A stretch of 64,000 nucleotides of DNA, taken from the NCBI GenBank assembly GCA_038150465.1, contig JAYOTP010000007.1:16321-80320 (forward strand), written 5' to 3'. The number at the start of each line of letters is the position of its first letter. Position 1 is the stretch's first letter. A model generated the notes under the pieces. That model ran no database searches. It was not told where the DNA came from and worked only from the letters and a program-made list of their open reading frames with translations. The position numbers were made by a program, and so were the translations under genes. Below are positions 17,173 to 25,609 of this stretch, in pieces. Origin of the DNA: RFXV01 sp038150465. GTDB taxonomy: Bacteria; Bacteroidota; Bacteroidia; Flavobacteriales; Schleiferiaceae.

Positions 17173-17657
17173 AGGAGATCGTACTCGTGGCTGCGCTTTC
17201 TGAGAACCATGCCATCGGAAAGGACAACCAACTCCTATGGCACCTTCCAGAGGACCTGAAGAGATTTCGCGCAATGACTCTTGGGCACACAGTGGTCATG
17301 GGGAGAAAGACCTTCGACTCCATTGGCAAACCCCTGCCCAAAAGAAAGAATGTGGTGCTGACCCGTAATACGGACTGGTCGCATCCCGAGGTTTCCGTAT
17401 TCAACGATATGGAAAAGGCCATAGCTGCGTGTGCGAATGAGACCCTGATGATCCTGGGTGGAGCCGAGATCTATGCCCAGAGCATGCCTTTTGCCGACAG
17501 GCTCGAGCTCACCCATGTACACAGCCATTTCGAGGGTGATGCGTACTTCCCTGCTATCGACGACAACATTTGGGAAGCAGAACACGGGGAAAGAAAGACC
17601 GATGCTGCGTCAGGAATCAGCTACACCTTTTCCAAATGGCTCAGGAAACAGCCTTGA
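17169..17657 (+). CDS. folA: Dihydrofolate reductase
   Basis: DHFR regenerates tetrahydrofolate with NADPH. The 162-residue protein has the N-terminal AALSENHAIGKDNQLLWHLPEDLKRF-type segment (positions 8-33) with the active-site acid in HLPEDL, VVMGRKTFDSIGKPLPKRKNVVLTR with the NADPH loops (about 41-65), MILGGAEIYAQSMPFADRL, and the strand-rich end. It overlaps thyA by ATGA. Its last 17 bp overlap the end of convergent clpX, so the two stop regions are read on both strands. Confidence 0.96.
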   Translation: MKEIVLVAALSENHAIGKDNQLLWHLPEDLKRFRAMTLGHTVVMGRKTFDSIGKPLPKRKNVVLTRNTDWSHPEVSVFNDMEKAIAACANETLMILGGAEIYAQSMPFADRLELTHVHSHFEGDAYFPAIDDNIWEAEHGERKTDAASGISYTFSKWLRKQP

Positions 17658-18882
17658 GTTTGCTCAGGGTCATCTTGCCCAACTTGGCCGTCACATAGTC
17701 GAGGTCGAGGACCAAGGGTTCCTTCTCCTCGCTTGAAGGAAGTTCGAACATGGCGTCATTGAGGATGGCCTCGCAAATAGAACGAAGACCTCTTGCCCCC
17801 AATTTGAACTCCTGCGCTTTCTGCACAATGCAATCAATGGCATCTTCCCGGACATCCAATTCGATCCCATCGATCTCAAACAACTTCTTGAACTGCTTGA
17901 TGATGGCATTCTTGGGCTCCAGAAGAATGCGCCTTAGGGCTTCCGCATCCAGCGGATAGAGATAGGTCATCACGGGTAAGCGACCAATGAGCTCAGGGAT
18001 GAGTCCGAAAGTCTTCAGGTCCTGAGGACTGACGTACTGCAGCAGATTGTCTGTATCGATCTGCTCACGGCCGTGTTGGCTTTGATAGCCTACAGCCCGC
18101 GTATTCAGCCGGTTGGCAATGTGGCGCTGAATACCATCAAATGCGCCTCCAGCGATGAAAAGGATGTTGGAGGTATCCACTTCAATGAATTTCTGGTCGG
18201 GGTGTTTGCGACCTCCCTGAGGCGGCACATTCACCTTGGTGCCCTCGAGCAATTTGAGCAAAGCCTGCTGAACACCCTCTCCGGAAACGTCCCGCGTGAT
18301 GGACGGATTGTCCGATTTCCTGGCGATCTTATCGATCTCATCAACGAAGACGATCCCTCGCTGTGCCGCTTCCACATCGTAATCCGCCGCCTGCAGAAGC
18401 CGCGTGAGTATGCTTTCCACATCTTCACCCACATAACCAGCTTCGGTCAGCACCGTGGCATCCACAATGGTGAACGGCACATTGAGCATGCGCGCAATGG
18501 TACGTGCGAGTAAGGTCTTTCCCGTTCCGGTTTCACCCACGAGAACAATATTGCTCTTCTCGATCTCTACTTCCTCGGTCTCCTTGCCGTGGATGAGTCT
18601 TTTATAGTGGTTGTACACAGCAACCGAAAGCACTTTTTTCGCCTCGTCCTGACCGATCACATACTCGTCGAGCAGGGATTTGATCTCCTGCGGCTTGGTC
18701 AGTTTGAGGTTTTCGGCCAGTGCAGATCGCTCCTTTTCCTCCATCTCCTCATGTACGATGGTTCCGGCCTGCTTGATGCAGTTGTCACAGATATGACCAT
18801 GGATACCTGCGATCAGAACGCTGGTATCCTTTTTTTCCCGTCCACAGAACGAGCAACTCAAATGCTCCTTTTTTCCGCTCAT
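17641..18882 (-). CDS. clpX: ClpX ATPase subunit of the Clp protease
   Basis: ClpX unfolds substrates and feeds them to ClpP. The 413-residue protein has an N-terminal zinc-binding domain with Cys10, Cys13, Cys32 and Cys35, a Walker A GETGTGKT at 116-123, Walker B GIVFVDEIDKIARK, and the substrate-pore GYVGEDVE loop. The loop equivalent to the ClpP-docking IGF reads AVGY, which I recall as usual in this phylum. It overlaps clpP by ATGA and follows tig-clpP in an operon. Confidence 0.97.
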   Translation of the reverse strand: MSGKKEHLSCSFCGREKKDTSVLIAGIHGHICDNCIKQAGTIVHEEMEEKERSALAENLKLTKPQEIKSLLDEYVIGQDEAKKVLSVAVYNHYKRLIHGKETEEVEIEKSNIVLVGETGTGKTLLARTIARMLNVPFTIVDATVLTEAGYVGEDVESILTRLLQAADYDVEAAQRGIVFVDEIDKIARKSDNPSITRDVSGEGVQQALLKLLEGTKVNVPPQGGRKHPDQKFIEVDTSNILFIAGGAFDGIQRHIANRLNTRAVGYQSQHGREQIDTDNLLQYVSPQDLKTFGLIPELIGRLPVMTYLYPLDAEALRRILLEPKNAIIKQFKKLFEIDGIELDVREDAIDCIVQKAQEFKLGARGLRSICEAILNDAMFELPSSEEKEPLVLDLDYVTAKLGKMTLSKLKAVS

Positions 18883-19559
18883 TTATCGCTGGGCTCTTCT
18901 CTTTTCTTGAGCAGGATCTCATCGATGATGCCATATTCTTTCGCCTCCTCACTGCTCATCCAATTGTCCCGATCCGAATCTTCCTGTATGCGCTCGAAGC
19001 TCTGTCCTGTATGATGGGCCTGAATGCGGTAGAGCTCGTCACGCACTTTCTGGGTCTCTTTGAGTGCGATCTCCATGTCGGAGACCTGTCCTTGGGTGCC
19101 ACTCATGGGTTGATGGATCATGACCCGGCTGTGCTGTAAGGCCGTCCGTTTCCCCGCCTCTCCTGCTCCTAGTAGAACGGCTGCCATGGATGCGGCGATC
19201 CCCGTACAAATGGTGGCGACATCTGGCCCGACCACCTGCATCGTATCGTATATACCCAAGCCCGCATAGACCGATCCACCTGGCGAATTCAGGTAGATCT
19301 GAATATCCTTCTTGGAATCGACCGACTCCAAGAACAGCAATTGTGCCTGCACGATATTGGCCACCTGATCATTGATCGCCGTACCCAAGAAAATGATCCG
19401 GTCCATCATCAAGCGGGAAAACACATCCATCTGAGCCACATTCAACTGCCGCTCCTCCATGATGTAGGGTGTCAGGCTGGAGTGCACATAGCCTTCCAGA
19501 GTAAGACTGCTGATGCCCTCGTGCTGCGTTGCGTATTTTCTGAATTCTTTTCCGTCCAT
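18879..19559 (-). CDS. clpP: ATP-dependent Clp protease proteolytic subunit
   Basis: Serine protease subunit of the Clp barrel. The 226-residue protein has catalytic Ser124 in CTGIAASMAAVLL and His149 in HSRVMIHQPMSG, with the Asp expected near 198 (DSDRDNWMS). The DRIIFLG and NSPGGSVYAGLGIYDTM segments are typical. The N-terminus is about 25 residues longer than in E. coli and may be processed. It lies 20 nt after tig and overlaps clpX by ATGA. Confidence 0.97.
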   Translation of the reverse strand: MDGKEFRKYATQHEGISSLTLEGYVHSSLTPYIMEERQLNVAQMDVFSRLMMDRIIFLGTAINDQVANIVQAQLLFLESVDSKKDIQIYLNSPGGSVYAGLGIYDTMQVVGPDVATICTGIAASMAAVLLGAGEAGKRTALQHSRVMIHQPMSGTQGQVSDMEIALKETQKVRDELYRIQAHHTGQSFERIQEDSDRDNWMSSEEAKEYGIIDEILLKKREEPSDK

Positions 19560-19579
19560 CTGCTGCTTTAACGTTTGGT

Positions 19580-20914
19580 TCAGTGAGAGGGTTGACTGTA
19601 AAAGTCCTCAACAGAAACCGATTCGACCTTCTTACCAAATTTAGCGCTTAAATGTTCAAGCACTTTGGTCTGCATCGCCTTCTCGTACAATTTGGAGACC
19701 TTATCGCCATCGTTCATGTAGTTCTGAGCGATCGAATCGACCAAGGCAGGATCCATCATCTGTTGACCATAGGCGGCCATTTGCTCCCGAACCAAGGCGC
19801 GGGCAGCCTCTTGCAGATCCTCATTCTCCACTTTCAGCTCTTCTTGTTCCGCTACGGAAGTCTCAATAAGTTGCCACCTGATGCCCTTGGCCATCGCCGG
19901 ATACTCTTGGTCCACCTGCTCATCGGTCATGGGCTCTGCCCCTTCCTGTGCGGAGATCATCCATTTCCTCAAGAAAGCATCTGGAAGAGGAATGTTTTCC
20001 TTTTCCAAAAGGTATTCGATCATCGCGTTCTGGAACATGCGCTCCGCATCACCACTGAAGGAAGCCTGAAGTTGCTCAGAAACCTTGCTGCGGAACTCGG
20101 CTTCTTCCGTAACTCCTTTGTGCACTTTCTCAAAGAGGTCCTCAGCCGTCATATCAGCTGGCTCCACGCGAATGATCCCCTCGATCTTGAAGTTCCACTG
20201 CGCCCCATGGGTCTCAAGATGCGCTAAGTCCATGCCCAGGGCCTGGGCAGCATCTTCCAGCTGCGCGAAGTCTGCCTTTACATCCAGTTCAACCTCATCG
20301 TCTTTTTTTGCGCCGGTCAGCTTCTTGCTCAGCAAAGTGAACCGCTCTTCATCGAGTCGGAAACCCGCCGAATGTGTGTGGCCATCCTCCTGTCCTTTTT
20401 CCGTGCACTGTCCGCGCACGAAATCCGTAGGGCCGACCTCTTCCACCTGCTCCACCTTGCCGTATCGACGGCGAAGAGAATCAATCTCATCGTCCACCAA
20501 AGCATCGGTGATGTCCACCTGTCGGTAGGGCAGCTTGTCCTTTTTCTCACTGATATTCAGTTTGACCTCAGGGGCCAGACCCAGGTCAAATTCAAACTCC
20601 TGCTTATCTGACGACCAGTCGATATCGCTTTTTTCACGGGGCATGGGCTGACCCAGCAATGTGAGTTGCTGCTCCTTGATGTAGCCATTTATCCCTTCCT
20701 GAAGCAACTTGTTCACCTCTTCGATCAGGATGCCCTGACCGTATTGTTTCCTGATAAGACCAGCGGGCACATTCCCCTTTCTGAAGCCGGGCATTTGAAT
20801 CGTCTTGCGCACCTCCTGTATTTGGCGTTCTACTTTTTCCGCATAATCGTCTGTCGCCATACCTATTTTGAGTACCGCGGTCAGGTCTTCGTTCTTTTCC
20901 AAATGAAATTGCAT
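19580..20914 (-). CDS. tig: Trigger factor, ribosome-associated chaperone
   Basis: Trigger factor binds nascent chains at the ribosome exit; here it is encoded directly before the ClpXP protease. The 444-residue protein has the N-terminal ribosome-binding domain with MPGFRKGNVPAGLIRKQYG, the equivalent of the GFRxGxxP signature. A middle region occupies the place of the PPIase domain, and a helical C-terminal chaperone domain follows. The central PPIase-like part is divergent, as is common in Bacteroidota. The ATG at 20914 gives the usual MQFHLEKNEDLTA start; earlier in-frame codons would lie over the promoter. Confidence 0.93.
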   Translation of the reverse strand: MQFHLEKNEDLTAVLKIGMATDDYAEKVERQIQEVRKTIQMPGFRKGNVPAGLIRKQYGQGILIEEVNKLLQEGINGYIKEQQLTLLGQPMPREKSDIDWSSDKQEFEFDLGLAPEVKLNISEKKDKLPYRQVDITDALVDDEIDSLRRRYGKVEQVEEVGPTDFVRGQCTEKGQEDGHTHSAGFRLDEERFTLLSKKLTGAKKDDEVELDVKADFAQLEDAAQALGMDLAHLETHGAQWNFKIEGIIRVEPADMTAEDLFEKVHKGVTEEAEFRSKVSEQLQASFSGDAERMFQNAMIEYLLEKENIPLPDAFLRKWMISAQEGAEPMTDEQVDQEYPAMAKGIRWQLIETSVAEQEELKVENEDLQEAARALVREQMAAYGQQMMDPALVDSIAQNYMNDGDKVSKLYEKAMQTKVLEHLSAKFGKKVESVSVEDFYSQPSH

Positions 20915-20933
20915 GGGGGCAAAAATTAGGGCG

Positions 20934-20960
20934 CAAAAGTACTCTTCTTGTTCGGTACAA
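20934..20960 (-). promoter_or_regulatory. Promoter of tig-clpP-clpX
   Basis: On the minus strand a -7 TACTTTTG (20941-20934) lies 16 nt downstream of a TTG (20960-20958), one short of the usual 17-23 range. The leader to the tig ATG is about 13 nt. The remaining gap to 21090 is AT-rich; I saw no exact plus-strand TAnnTTTG there for the next gene. Confidence 0.55.
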
Positions 20961-21090
20961 AAAGCACACAACAAACGAATAGGCAGAAGCTTTCGTTAGT
21001 TGTTCATTAAACATTTAATAAGTGCTTCGCCTTTATCTCTTGGCTTTGAAAAAAATATTCACATCTTGTGGAAAACGAAAAGACCAACAT

Positions 21091-22344
21091 ATGTTCAGTC
21101 GTTTAAAGTTCGTTCTGTGGGCGTTGATGACCCTTTCCGCCTTCTCTTTGCAGGCACAGAACTGGGAGGACCGCATGAGCTTTTCGGCCACCCTCATCTA
21201 TTTTCAGCCCTTCACCGACCTGAACGACGTTCCTCCCGTGAACAACCGACTGAATCTGGGTATAGATGCCGGAATATCCTACGATCTAAACAACAGGCTG
21301 CACCTGAGGGGCAACTGGATCTTTGGCATGGTCGATGGCGGCGAGCCGCAGTACGGATACTTTGAAACTGTCTTCAACGAAGCGGCTGTTTTCCTCGATT
21401 ACGACATCATGCCCTGGGTAAAGCCTCGATCCAAATACGAATGGCATGTTTCAGGTGGCGCTGGAATGATGTTCTTCTATTCGAATCTTTTCGATGAACC
21501 TGGGAATGGGAAAACGCTGATCAGAAGATATCCTTCAAATGCAGCACCTTGGACATATGCGGGAACAGTGAACATTGGCACCAGCCTGCACATTCCGGTG
21601 AGCAAGCGTTTCAGTCTGACCCTGGGCGCTGATCTCAAATACATGCTCAACACAGACTATTTGGATGCATACAAGGACGCCGGGGGATCCGATATGCTTG
21701 GCACTTTTGAGGTGGGCATGTCCTTTGAATTGGGACGTAGCTTGAAAGAGGATGAAGTCATCACAAAGAAATCGGTCTATGATGAATTCATCAATCAGGA
21801 GGGCAGCGCCCAAGCCGAGCTGAACAAGGCCAAACAGATATTCGAAGAGGCCCAGAAAGCTTCTGAGCAGATCGAGAAGGAAAGAGAGGAAACGGCCAAA
21901 GCCATGGCTGAGAAAGATCAGCAGATCGCTGCCTTGAAAGAAGCCTTGGCCAAAGAGCATCCTCCCATCGATCCAGCCAGTGGCAATAAAGGGAGAGTAG
22001 AAACCGATCCATCACAAGGTCAGAAGGCCAACCAAGCGCCAAGCAGCGGATCTGTTGAGGATTGGGAGAAGACCATTGGCGTGGAAACAGCTCCCAGGAC
22101 TGCGCCAGCATCCAGCAAGAATGGTATGTGGCATGTAGTGCTCGGGAGTTTTCCGACTGAGGAAGCAGCTTTGAGCTATGTCCAACGCAAGGGCCTGGAT
22201 AAACAGCAGATAGTGGTGCGTTTTGTAGAAACGCTGAAAACCTACCGTCTGATCCACAGTTCCTTCAGTGACCAAGATGCTGCCGGAGCTGCACAAGATG
22301 CCATCAAGGATCGATTCCCAAAGGCTTGGATCATACAGTTCTAA
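21091..22344 (+). CDS. Outer-membrane barrel-like protein with coiled coil and SPOR domain
   Basis: I do not recognise a named family for this 417-residue protein. A signal peptide ends at LQAQ (about residue 23). Residues about 25-215 look like an outer-membrane beta-barrel with alternating strands and aromatic girdles. About 225-290 is a charged coiled coil (EEAQKASEQIEKEREETAKAM region), followed by a disordered linker. The last about 75 residues (MWHVVLGSFPTEEAALSYVQ onwards) form a SPOR domain, known to bind glycan strands stripped of stem peptides at division sites. The likely role is linking the outer membrane to septal peptidoglycan. A strong terminator follows. Confidence 0.75.
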   Translation: MFSRLKFVLWALMTLSAFSLQAQNWEDRMSFSATLIYFQPFTDLNDVPPVNNRLNLGIDAGISYDLNNRLHLRGNWIFGMVDGGEPQYGYFETVFNEAAVFLDYDIMPWVKPRSKYEWHVSGGAGMMFFYSNLFDEPGNGKTLIRRYPSNAAPWTYAGTVNIGTSLHIPVSKRFSLTLGADLKYMLNTDYLDAYKDAGGSDMLGTFEVGMSFELGRSLKEDEVITKKSVYDEFINQEGSAQAELNKAKQIFEEAQKASEQIEKEREETAKAMAEKDQQIAALKEALAKEHPPIDPASGNKGRVETDPSQGQKANQAPSSGSVEDWEKTIGVETAPRTAPASSKNGMWHVVLGSFPTEEAALSYVQRKGLDKQQIVVRFVETLKTYRLIHSSFSDQDAAGAAQDAIKDRFPKAWIIQF

Positions 22345-22360
22345 CAGAAACTTCTAAATG

Positions 22361-22392
22361 AAAAAAGGGCCGAAAGATTTCGGCCCTTTTTT
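22361..22392. terminator. Bidirectional rho-independent terminator
   Basis: A palindromic hairpin with AAAAAAGGGCCGAAA and its complement TTTCGGCCCTTTTTT around a short loop gives a T tract on both strands. It ends the SPOR protein gene on the plus strand and the tRNA-Leu transcript on the minus strand. Confidence 0.93.
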
Positions 22393-22394
22393 GT

Positions 22395-22479
22395 TGGTGC
22401 GGATGAAGGGAATCGAACCCCCACGCCTCGCGGCGCCAGATCCTAAATCTGGTGCGTCTACCAATTTCGCCACATCCGC
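22395..22479 (-). tRNA. tRNA-Leu (anticodon TAG), CCA encoded
   Basis: Read on the minus strand, it starts GCGGATGTGGCGAAATTGG, has the anticodon loop TTTAGGA flanked by the CCAGA/TCTGG stem (anticodon TAG), a long variable arm as expected for a class II tRNA, a GGTTCGATTCC T-arm, and the 3' acceptor CATCCGC-A-CCA. The 3' CCA is encoded (22397-22395). It reads CUA and, by wobble, other CUN leucine codons. Confidence 0.97.
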
Positions 22480-22490
22480 TTAGGTGCAGA

Positions 22491-22498
22491 CAAAAGTA
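22491..22498 (-). promoter_or_regulatory. -7 element (TACTTTTG) of tRNA-Leu
   Basis: An exact TAnnTTTG on the minus strand ends 11 nt before the mature tRNA 5' end, leaving a few bases to be trimmed by RNase P. Confidence 0.6.
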
Positions 22499-22541
22499 GG
22501 TCCAACAGGGACTTTTCGAAAGTCGGGATCACGGATGATCG

Positions 22542-22549
22542 TAATTTTG
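22542..22549 (+). promoter_or_regulatory. -7 element (TAATTTTG) of the flavin reductase operon
   Basis: An exact TAnnTTTG match lies 20 nt before the ATG at 22570. No TTG is seen at the -33 position. Confidence 0.5.
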
Positions 22550-22569
22550 CGAAATAAGCCGATCCACTT

Positions 22570-23472
22570 ATGAAAAGTTTGAATCCCAAAGATCTCCCAA
22601 CGGCTGAATTGCATCAATTGCTCTTGGGATCTGTAGGCCCCCGTCCGATTGCATTGGCCAGTACCATCTCCGGTGACGGATCGGTCAATCTGAGTCCTTT
22701 CAGCTTCTTCAATGTATTCAGTGCCCACCCGCCCATCTTGATCTTCAGTCCAGCGCGCAGGGTGCGGGACAATACGACCAAACACACATTGGAAAATGCG
22801 AAAGCCACTGGCGAAGTTGTGGTCAATGTGGTCACCTATGCCATGACCGAACAAATGTCCTTATCGAGTACGGAATATGGGCGCGAGACCAATGAATTCA
22901 TCAAGTCTGGTTTCACAGAACTGCCTTCAGAGAAGATCGGACCACCTCGAGTAGCCGAATCGCCGGTACAGTTTGAATGCACTGTACGCGAGATCGTTCC
23001 CCTGGGGACAGAAGGAGGCGCAGGCAACCTCATCCTGGCCGAGATCGTGCGCATGCACATCAACGAACATATCCTCAACGATCAAGGGAAGATCGACCCC
23101 TATCGGATCGATCTGATCGCCCGAATGGGCGGGGACTGGTACTGCAGAGCGCAAGGCGATGCACTTTTTGAGGTAGCCAAACCCATCAGGAAAAAGGGAA
23201 TTGGCGTGGATGCGCTTCCAAAGAACATTCGACAGAGCTTCATATTGACCGGAAACGATCTCGGAAAATTGGGCAATGTCGAGTCCATACCCGAACCGGA
23301 AGAAGTACAGGAGTACGCTCAGTCCGCTGAGATCCGGAATCTGTTGGGTTCGGCATCTGACGGGCTTGAGATCCGTGAGATCCTGCATCAATATGCAGCT
23401 GAATTATTGGAAAAAGGAGAGGTCCAAAACGCATGGAAAACCTTACTTTGTGATCCTTTAAACAGAGCCTAA
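22570..23472 (+). CDS. Flavin reductase-like (flavoredoxin/DIM6-NTAB) protein
   Basis: This 300-residue FMN-binding split-barrel protein has the N-terminal LGSVGPRPIALASTISGDGSVNLSPFSFFN block (about 21-50) in which the flavin phosphate is bound, followed by NVVTYAMTEQM. A C-terminal extension of roughly 90 mostly helical residues goes beyond the core domain. Members act as NAD(P)H-flavin reductases or flavin-dependent electron carriers; the substrate cannot be told. The stop overlaps the next start (TAATG), so it is coupled to the DUF3127 gene. Confidence 0.85.
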   Translation: MKSLNPKDLPTAELHQLLLGSVGPRPIALASTISGDGSVNLSPFSFFNVFSAHPPILIFSPARRVRDNTTKHTLENAKATGEVVVNVVTYAMTEQMSLSSTEYGRETNEFIKSGFTELPSEKIGPPRVAESPVQFECTVREIVPLGTEGGAGNLILAEIVRMHINEHILNDQGKIDPYRIDLIARMGGDWYCRAQGDALFEVAKPIRKKGIGVDALPKNIRQSFILTGNDLGKLGNVESIPEPEEVQEYAQSAEIRNLLGSASDGLEIREILHQYAAELLEKGEVQNAWKTLLCDPLNRA

Positions 23473-23858
23473 TGGAACTAAGCGGAAGCATCAAAGTCAT
23501 CCAGGAAGAAGAACGCATTTCCGATCGATTCAAGAAGAGAGGTTTGGTCCTGACCACGCAGGAGCAATACCCTCAGGACATCATGATCGAATTCGTGCAG
23601 GAGAAAACGGAGTTACTGGACAGCTTTCAGCACGGACAGCAGGTGACCATCTCCATCAATATTCGGGGACGAGAGTGGAAAAGCCCAAGTGGAGAGGTCA
23701 AGTATTTTACAAGCATACAAGGTTGGCGCATTCAAAGATCAGAGGCAGAAGCACCCGGTATGCAGCAACCTATGGGGAATTCGAACGATACCGCTCAGCC
23801 AGCAGCTGCGCCTGCTCCGGATCTCTCTGACAACGAGGGCGACGACCTTCCTTTCTAG
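23472..23858 (+). CDS. DUF3127 OB-fold-like protein with SSB-type acidic tail
   Basis: This 128-residue protein matches DUF3127. Residues 1-90 are beta-rich, with RFKKRGLVLTTQEQYPQDIMIEF, QVTISINIRGREW and KYFTSIQGWRI strands in an OB-fold-like order. A Gln/Ala/Pro linker follows, then an acidic tip ending DNEGDDLPF. That tip closely resembles the C-terminal peptide (consensus DDDIPF) through which single-stranded DNA-binding proteins recruit partners. A single-stranded nucleic-acid role is therefore plausible, though unproven for the family. Its TAG stop lies in the same frame as aat. Confidence 0.8.
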   Translation: MELSGSIKVIQEEERISDRFKKRGLVLTTQEQYPQDIMIEFVQEKTELLDSFQHGQQVTISINIRGREWKSPSGEVKYFTSIQGWRIQRSEAEAPGMQQPMGNSNDTAQPAAAPAPDLSDNEGDDLPF

Positions 23859-23936
23859 ATCGATTCTCATATTACAGCGCATTGGATCGGACCTGAATCC
23901 GACCCACCCGAGGTCCAGGAGACAGATCCGGATCTC

Positions 23937-24548
23937 GTGGCCATTGGTGGTAATGTGCATCCGGCTTCTTTGATCAAGGCTTACAGCCAGGGGCTCTTCC
24001 CTTGGAATACCCATCCTGAGGTCCCTATGTGGTACAGTCCGGATCCGCGCGCGGTGCTTTCGCCGGGCGCATTCAAATGTTCCAAAAGCCTGAGATCGGT
24101 CATCAGAAAAAAGCGTTTTGAACTCAGGCACAACAGCCGATTTGAGCAGGTGCTTCAGCATTGTGCAGACATCAAGAGAAAAGGGCAGCATGGCACCTGG
24201 CTGCATCCCGAGTTGCAGCGCAGCCTCAACCAACTGCAACAGATGGGGAATGCCCATTCCATCGAAGTTTTCCAAGAAGGAGAACTGGTGGGCGGACTGT
24301 ATGGCCTACAGATCGGCAAGGTCTTTTTTGGTGAGTCGATGTTCTCCAAGGTTTCCGACAGCAGCAAGGTCGCATTGTACGCACTGTGCCGATCCCTGCC
24401 CAATGACGCGCTGATCGATTGCCAGCAGAGGACGGAACATCTCCTGTCTCTGGGTGCGCGCACAATAAGCCGTTCGGAATTCCTAAAAACCCTTGACGAA
24501 CTGACCCATCAGCCCATGCAGCTGGCGCTCGCGGACATCTACTCCTGA
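23937..24548 (+). CDS. aat: Leucyl/phenylalanyl-tRNA-protein transferase (start uncertain)
   Basis: Aat attaches Leu or Phe from tRNA to proteins with N-terminal Lys or Arg, marking them for ClpAP/ClpS degradation. Clear motifs are LVAIGGNVHPASLIKAYSQG, LFPWNTHPEVPMWYSPDPRAVL, HGTWLHPEL, HSIEVFQEGELVGGLYGLQIG, FFGESMFSK and DCQQRTEHLLSLGA. GTG 23937 is the only canonical start in frame, but family-like sequence (HWIGPESDPP onwards) extends upstream to about 23871 and the frame is open back to the TAG at 23856. An ATT or ATC start, or reinitiation after the DUF3127 stop, is possible. From GTG the product is 203 residues. Confidence 0.85.
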   Translation: MAIGGNVHPASLIKAYSQGLFPWNTHPEVPMWYSPDPRAVLSPGAFKCSKSLRSVIRKKRFELRHNSRFEQVLQHCADIKRKGQHGTWLHPELQRSLNQLQQMGNAHSIEVFQEGELVGGLYGLQIGKVFFGESMFSKVSDSSKVALYALCRSLPNDALIDCQQRTEHLLSLGARTISRSEFLKTLDELTHQPMQLALADIYS

Positions 24549-24571
24549 GCGGATCAGGTCCTAAATGGCCA

Positions 24572-25609
24572 TTAGCCGTTGCGCACGTCGAGCAGATCGC
24601 GCAATCTGTTGCCGATCATCATGAAACTCAATACGGTGAGCATGATCAGGATCCCTGGAGCGAGCGAAAGCCAAGGCTTCCCCATGAGGATGAAGCTGTA
24701 GTGGTCTCGGATCATTCCGCCCCAGCTGGGCACTGGAGGCTGAGCGCCAAGGCCCAAAAAAGACAGACCACTCTCCATGAGAATGGCCGCGGCAAAATTG
24801 GCGGCGGAGACAACGATCAGAGGTGCCCATGAATTGGGCAGGACATGCTTACGCAAAATGTACAGCGATGAAAACCCCTGAACCACCGCTGCATCCACAT
24901 ACTCCCTTTTGGACTGGCTTTTCACCTCTCCGCGCAGCACCCGGGCCACTTCTACCCACATAGTGAGTCCGATGGCAATGAATACCTGCCAATGCCCTTT
25001 GCCCAGCGCCAAAGTGAGTGCAATGACCAGCAGCAGTGTTGGGATGCTCCAGACCACCTGAAGCAGCCACTGTATGAAGGAATCCACCCTTCCGCCATAA
25101 AATCCCGCTATGGCCCCCAGAGGCACGCCTATGAGCAGCGATATGAACACAGCCACGAAACCCACGGACAAGGAAATGCGTGCTCCGATGATGAGCCGCG
25201 AAAGGACGTCGCGACCATAGCGATCCGTCCCGAGCCAAAAGCTGCGTTGCTGCACTTCATCCTCTGTTGCACGAATGCGGAATCCGACTTCATCCGGCCT
25301 GCCCTCCGGCATCAGATCGTAGGTCGTACCGTTTTTCTGGAAGTCGGCTACCGGATGTATCTGCACGGGTTGCAGCTGTCCGCTTGTGAACCGTTCCCAG
25401 CTGCCGCGCTTTGCATCTCTCTGAACGTATACAAGTGTCTTTGTACCCGGCGGAACAAGCGCCTTGGAGGGCAGCATTTCATTGGCGTATTCGGTAGAGA
25501 CAGGAGCAACGAAGTAGGCCATCAAGGCCGTCATGGAAAGTGCGATGAGCCAGAAAAGAGCGAGGCCGGAGACCGGATCTTTCCACAGCCCTTTCCAGAT
25601 CGGGCGCAT
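24572..25609 (-). CDS. ABC transporter permease, OppC/DppC type (orphan)
   Basis: This 345-residue inner-membrane permease belongs to the peptide/nickel importer class. One helix (about 15-36) is followed by an unusually long periplasmic insert of about 85 residues. Then come the typical LGTDRYGRDVLSRLIIGARISLSVG motif and four or five further helices, with the ATPase-contact EAA loop at AAVVQGFSSLYILRKHVLPNSWAPLI. No OppB partner, ATPase or binding protein is adjacent. The start overlaps the stop of the protease gene by one base (TGATG), so it is translationally coupled to it. Confidence 0.88.
   Translation of the reverse strand: MRPIWKGLWKDPVSGLALFWLIALSMTALMAYFVAPVSTEYANEMLPSKALVPPGTKTLVYVQRDAKRGSWERFTSGQLQPVQIHPVADFQKNGTTYDLMPEGRPDEVGFRIRATEDEVQQRSFWLGTDRYGRDVLSRLIIGARISLSVGFVAVFISLLIGVPLGAIAGFYGGRVDSFIQWLLQVVWSIPTLLLVIALTLALGKGHWQVFIAIGLTMWVEVARVLRGEVKSQSKREYVDAAVVQGFSSLYILRKHVLPNSWAPLIVVSAANFAAAILMESGLSFLGLGAQPPVPSWGGMIRDHYSFILMGKPWLSLAPGILIMLTVLSFMMIGNRLRDLLDVRNG

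Noticed and set aside
22395..22479. Integration site of a mobile element at tRNA-Leu
   Set aside because: No integrase, no direct repeat of the tRNA 3' end, and ordinary chromosomal genes on both sides.
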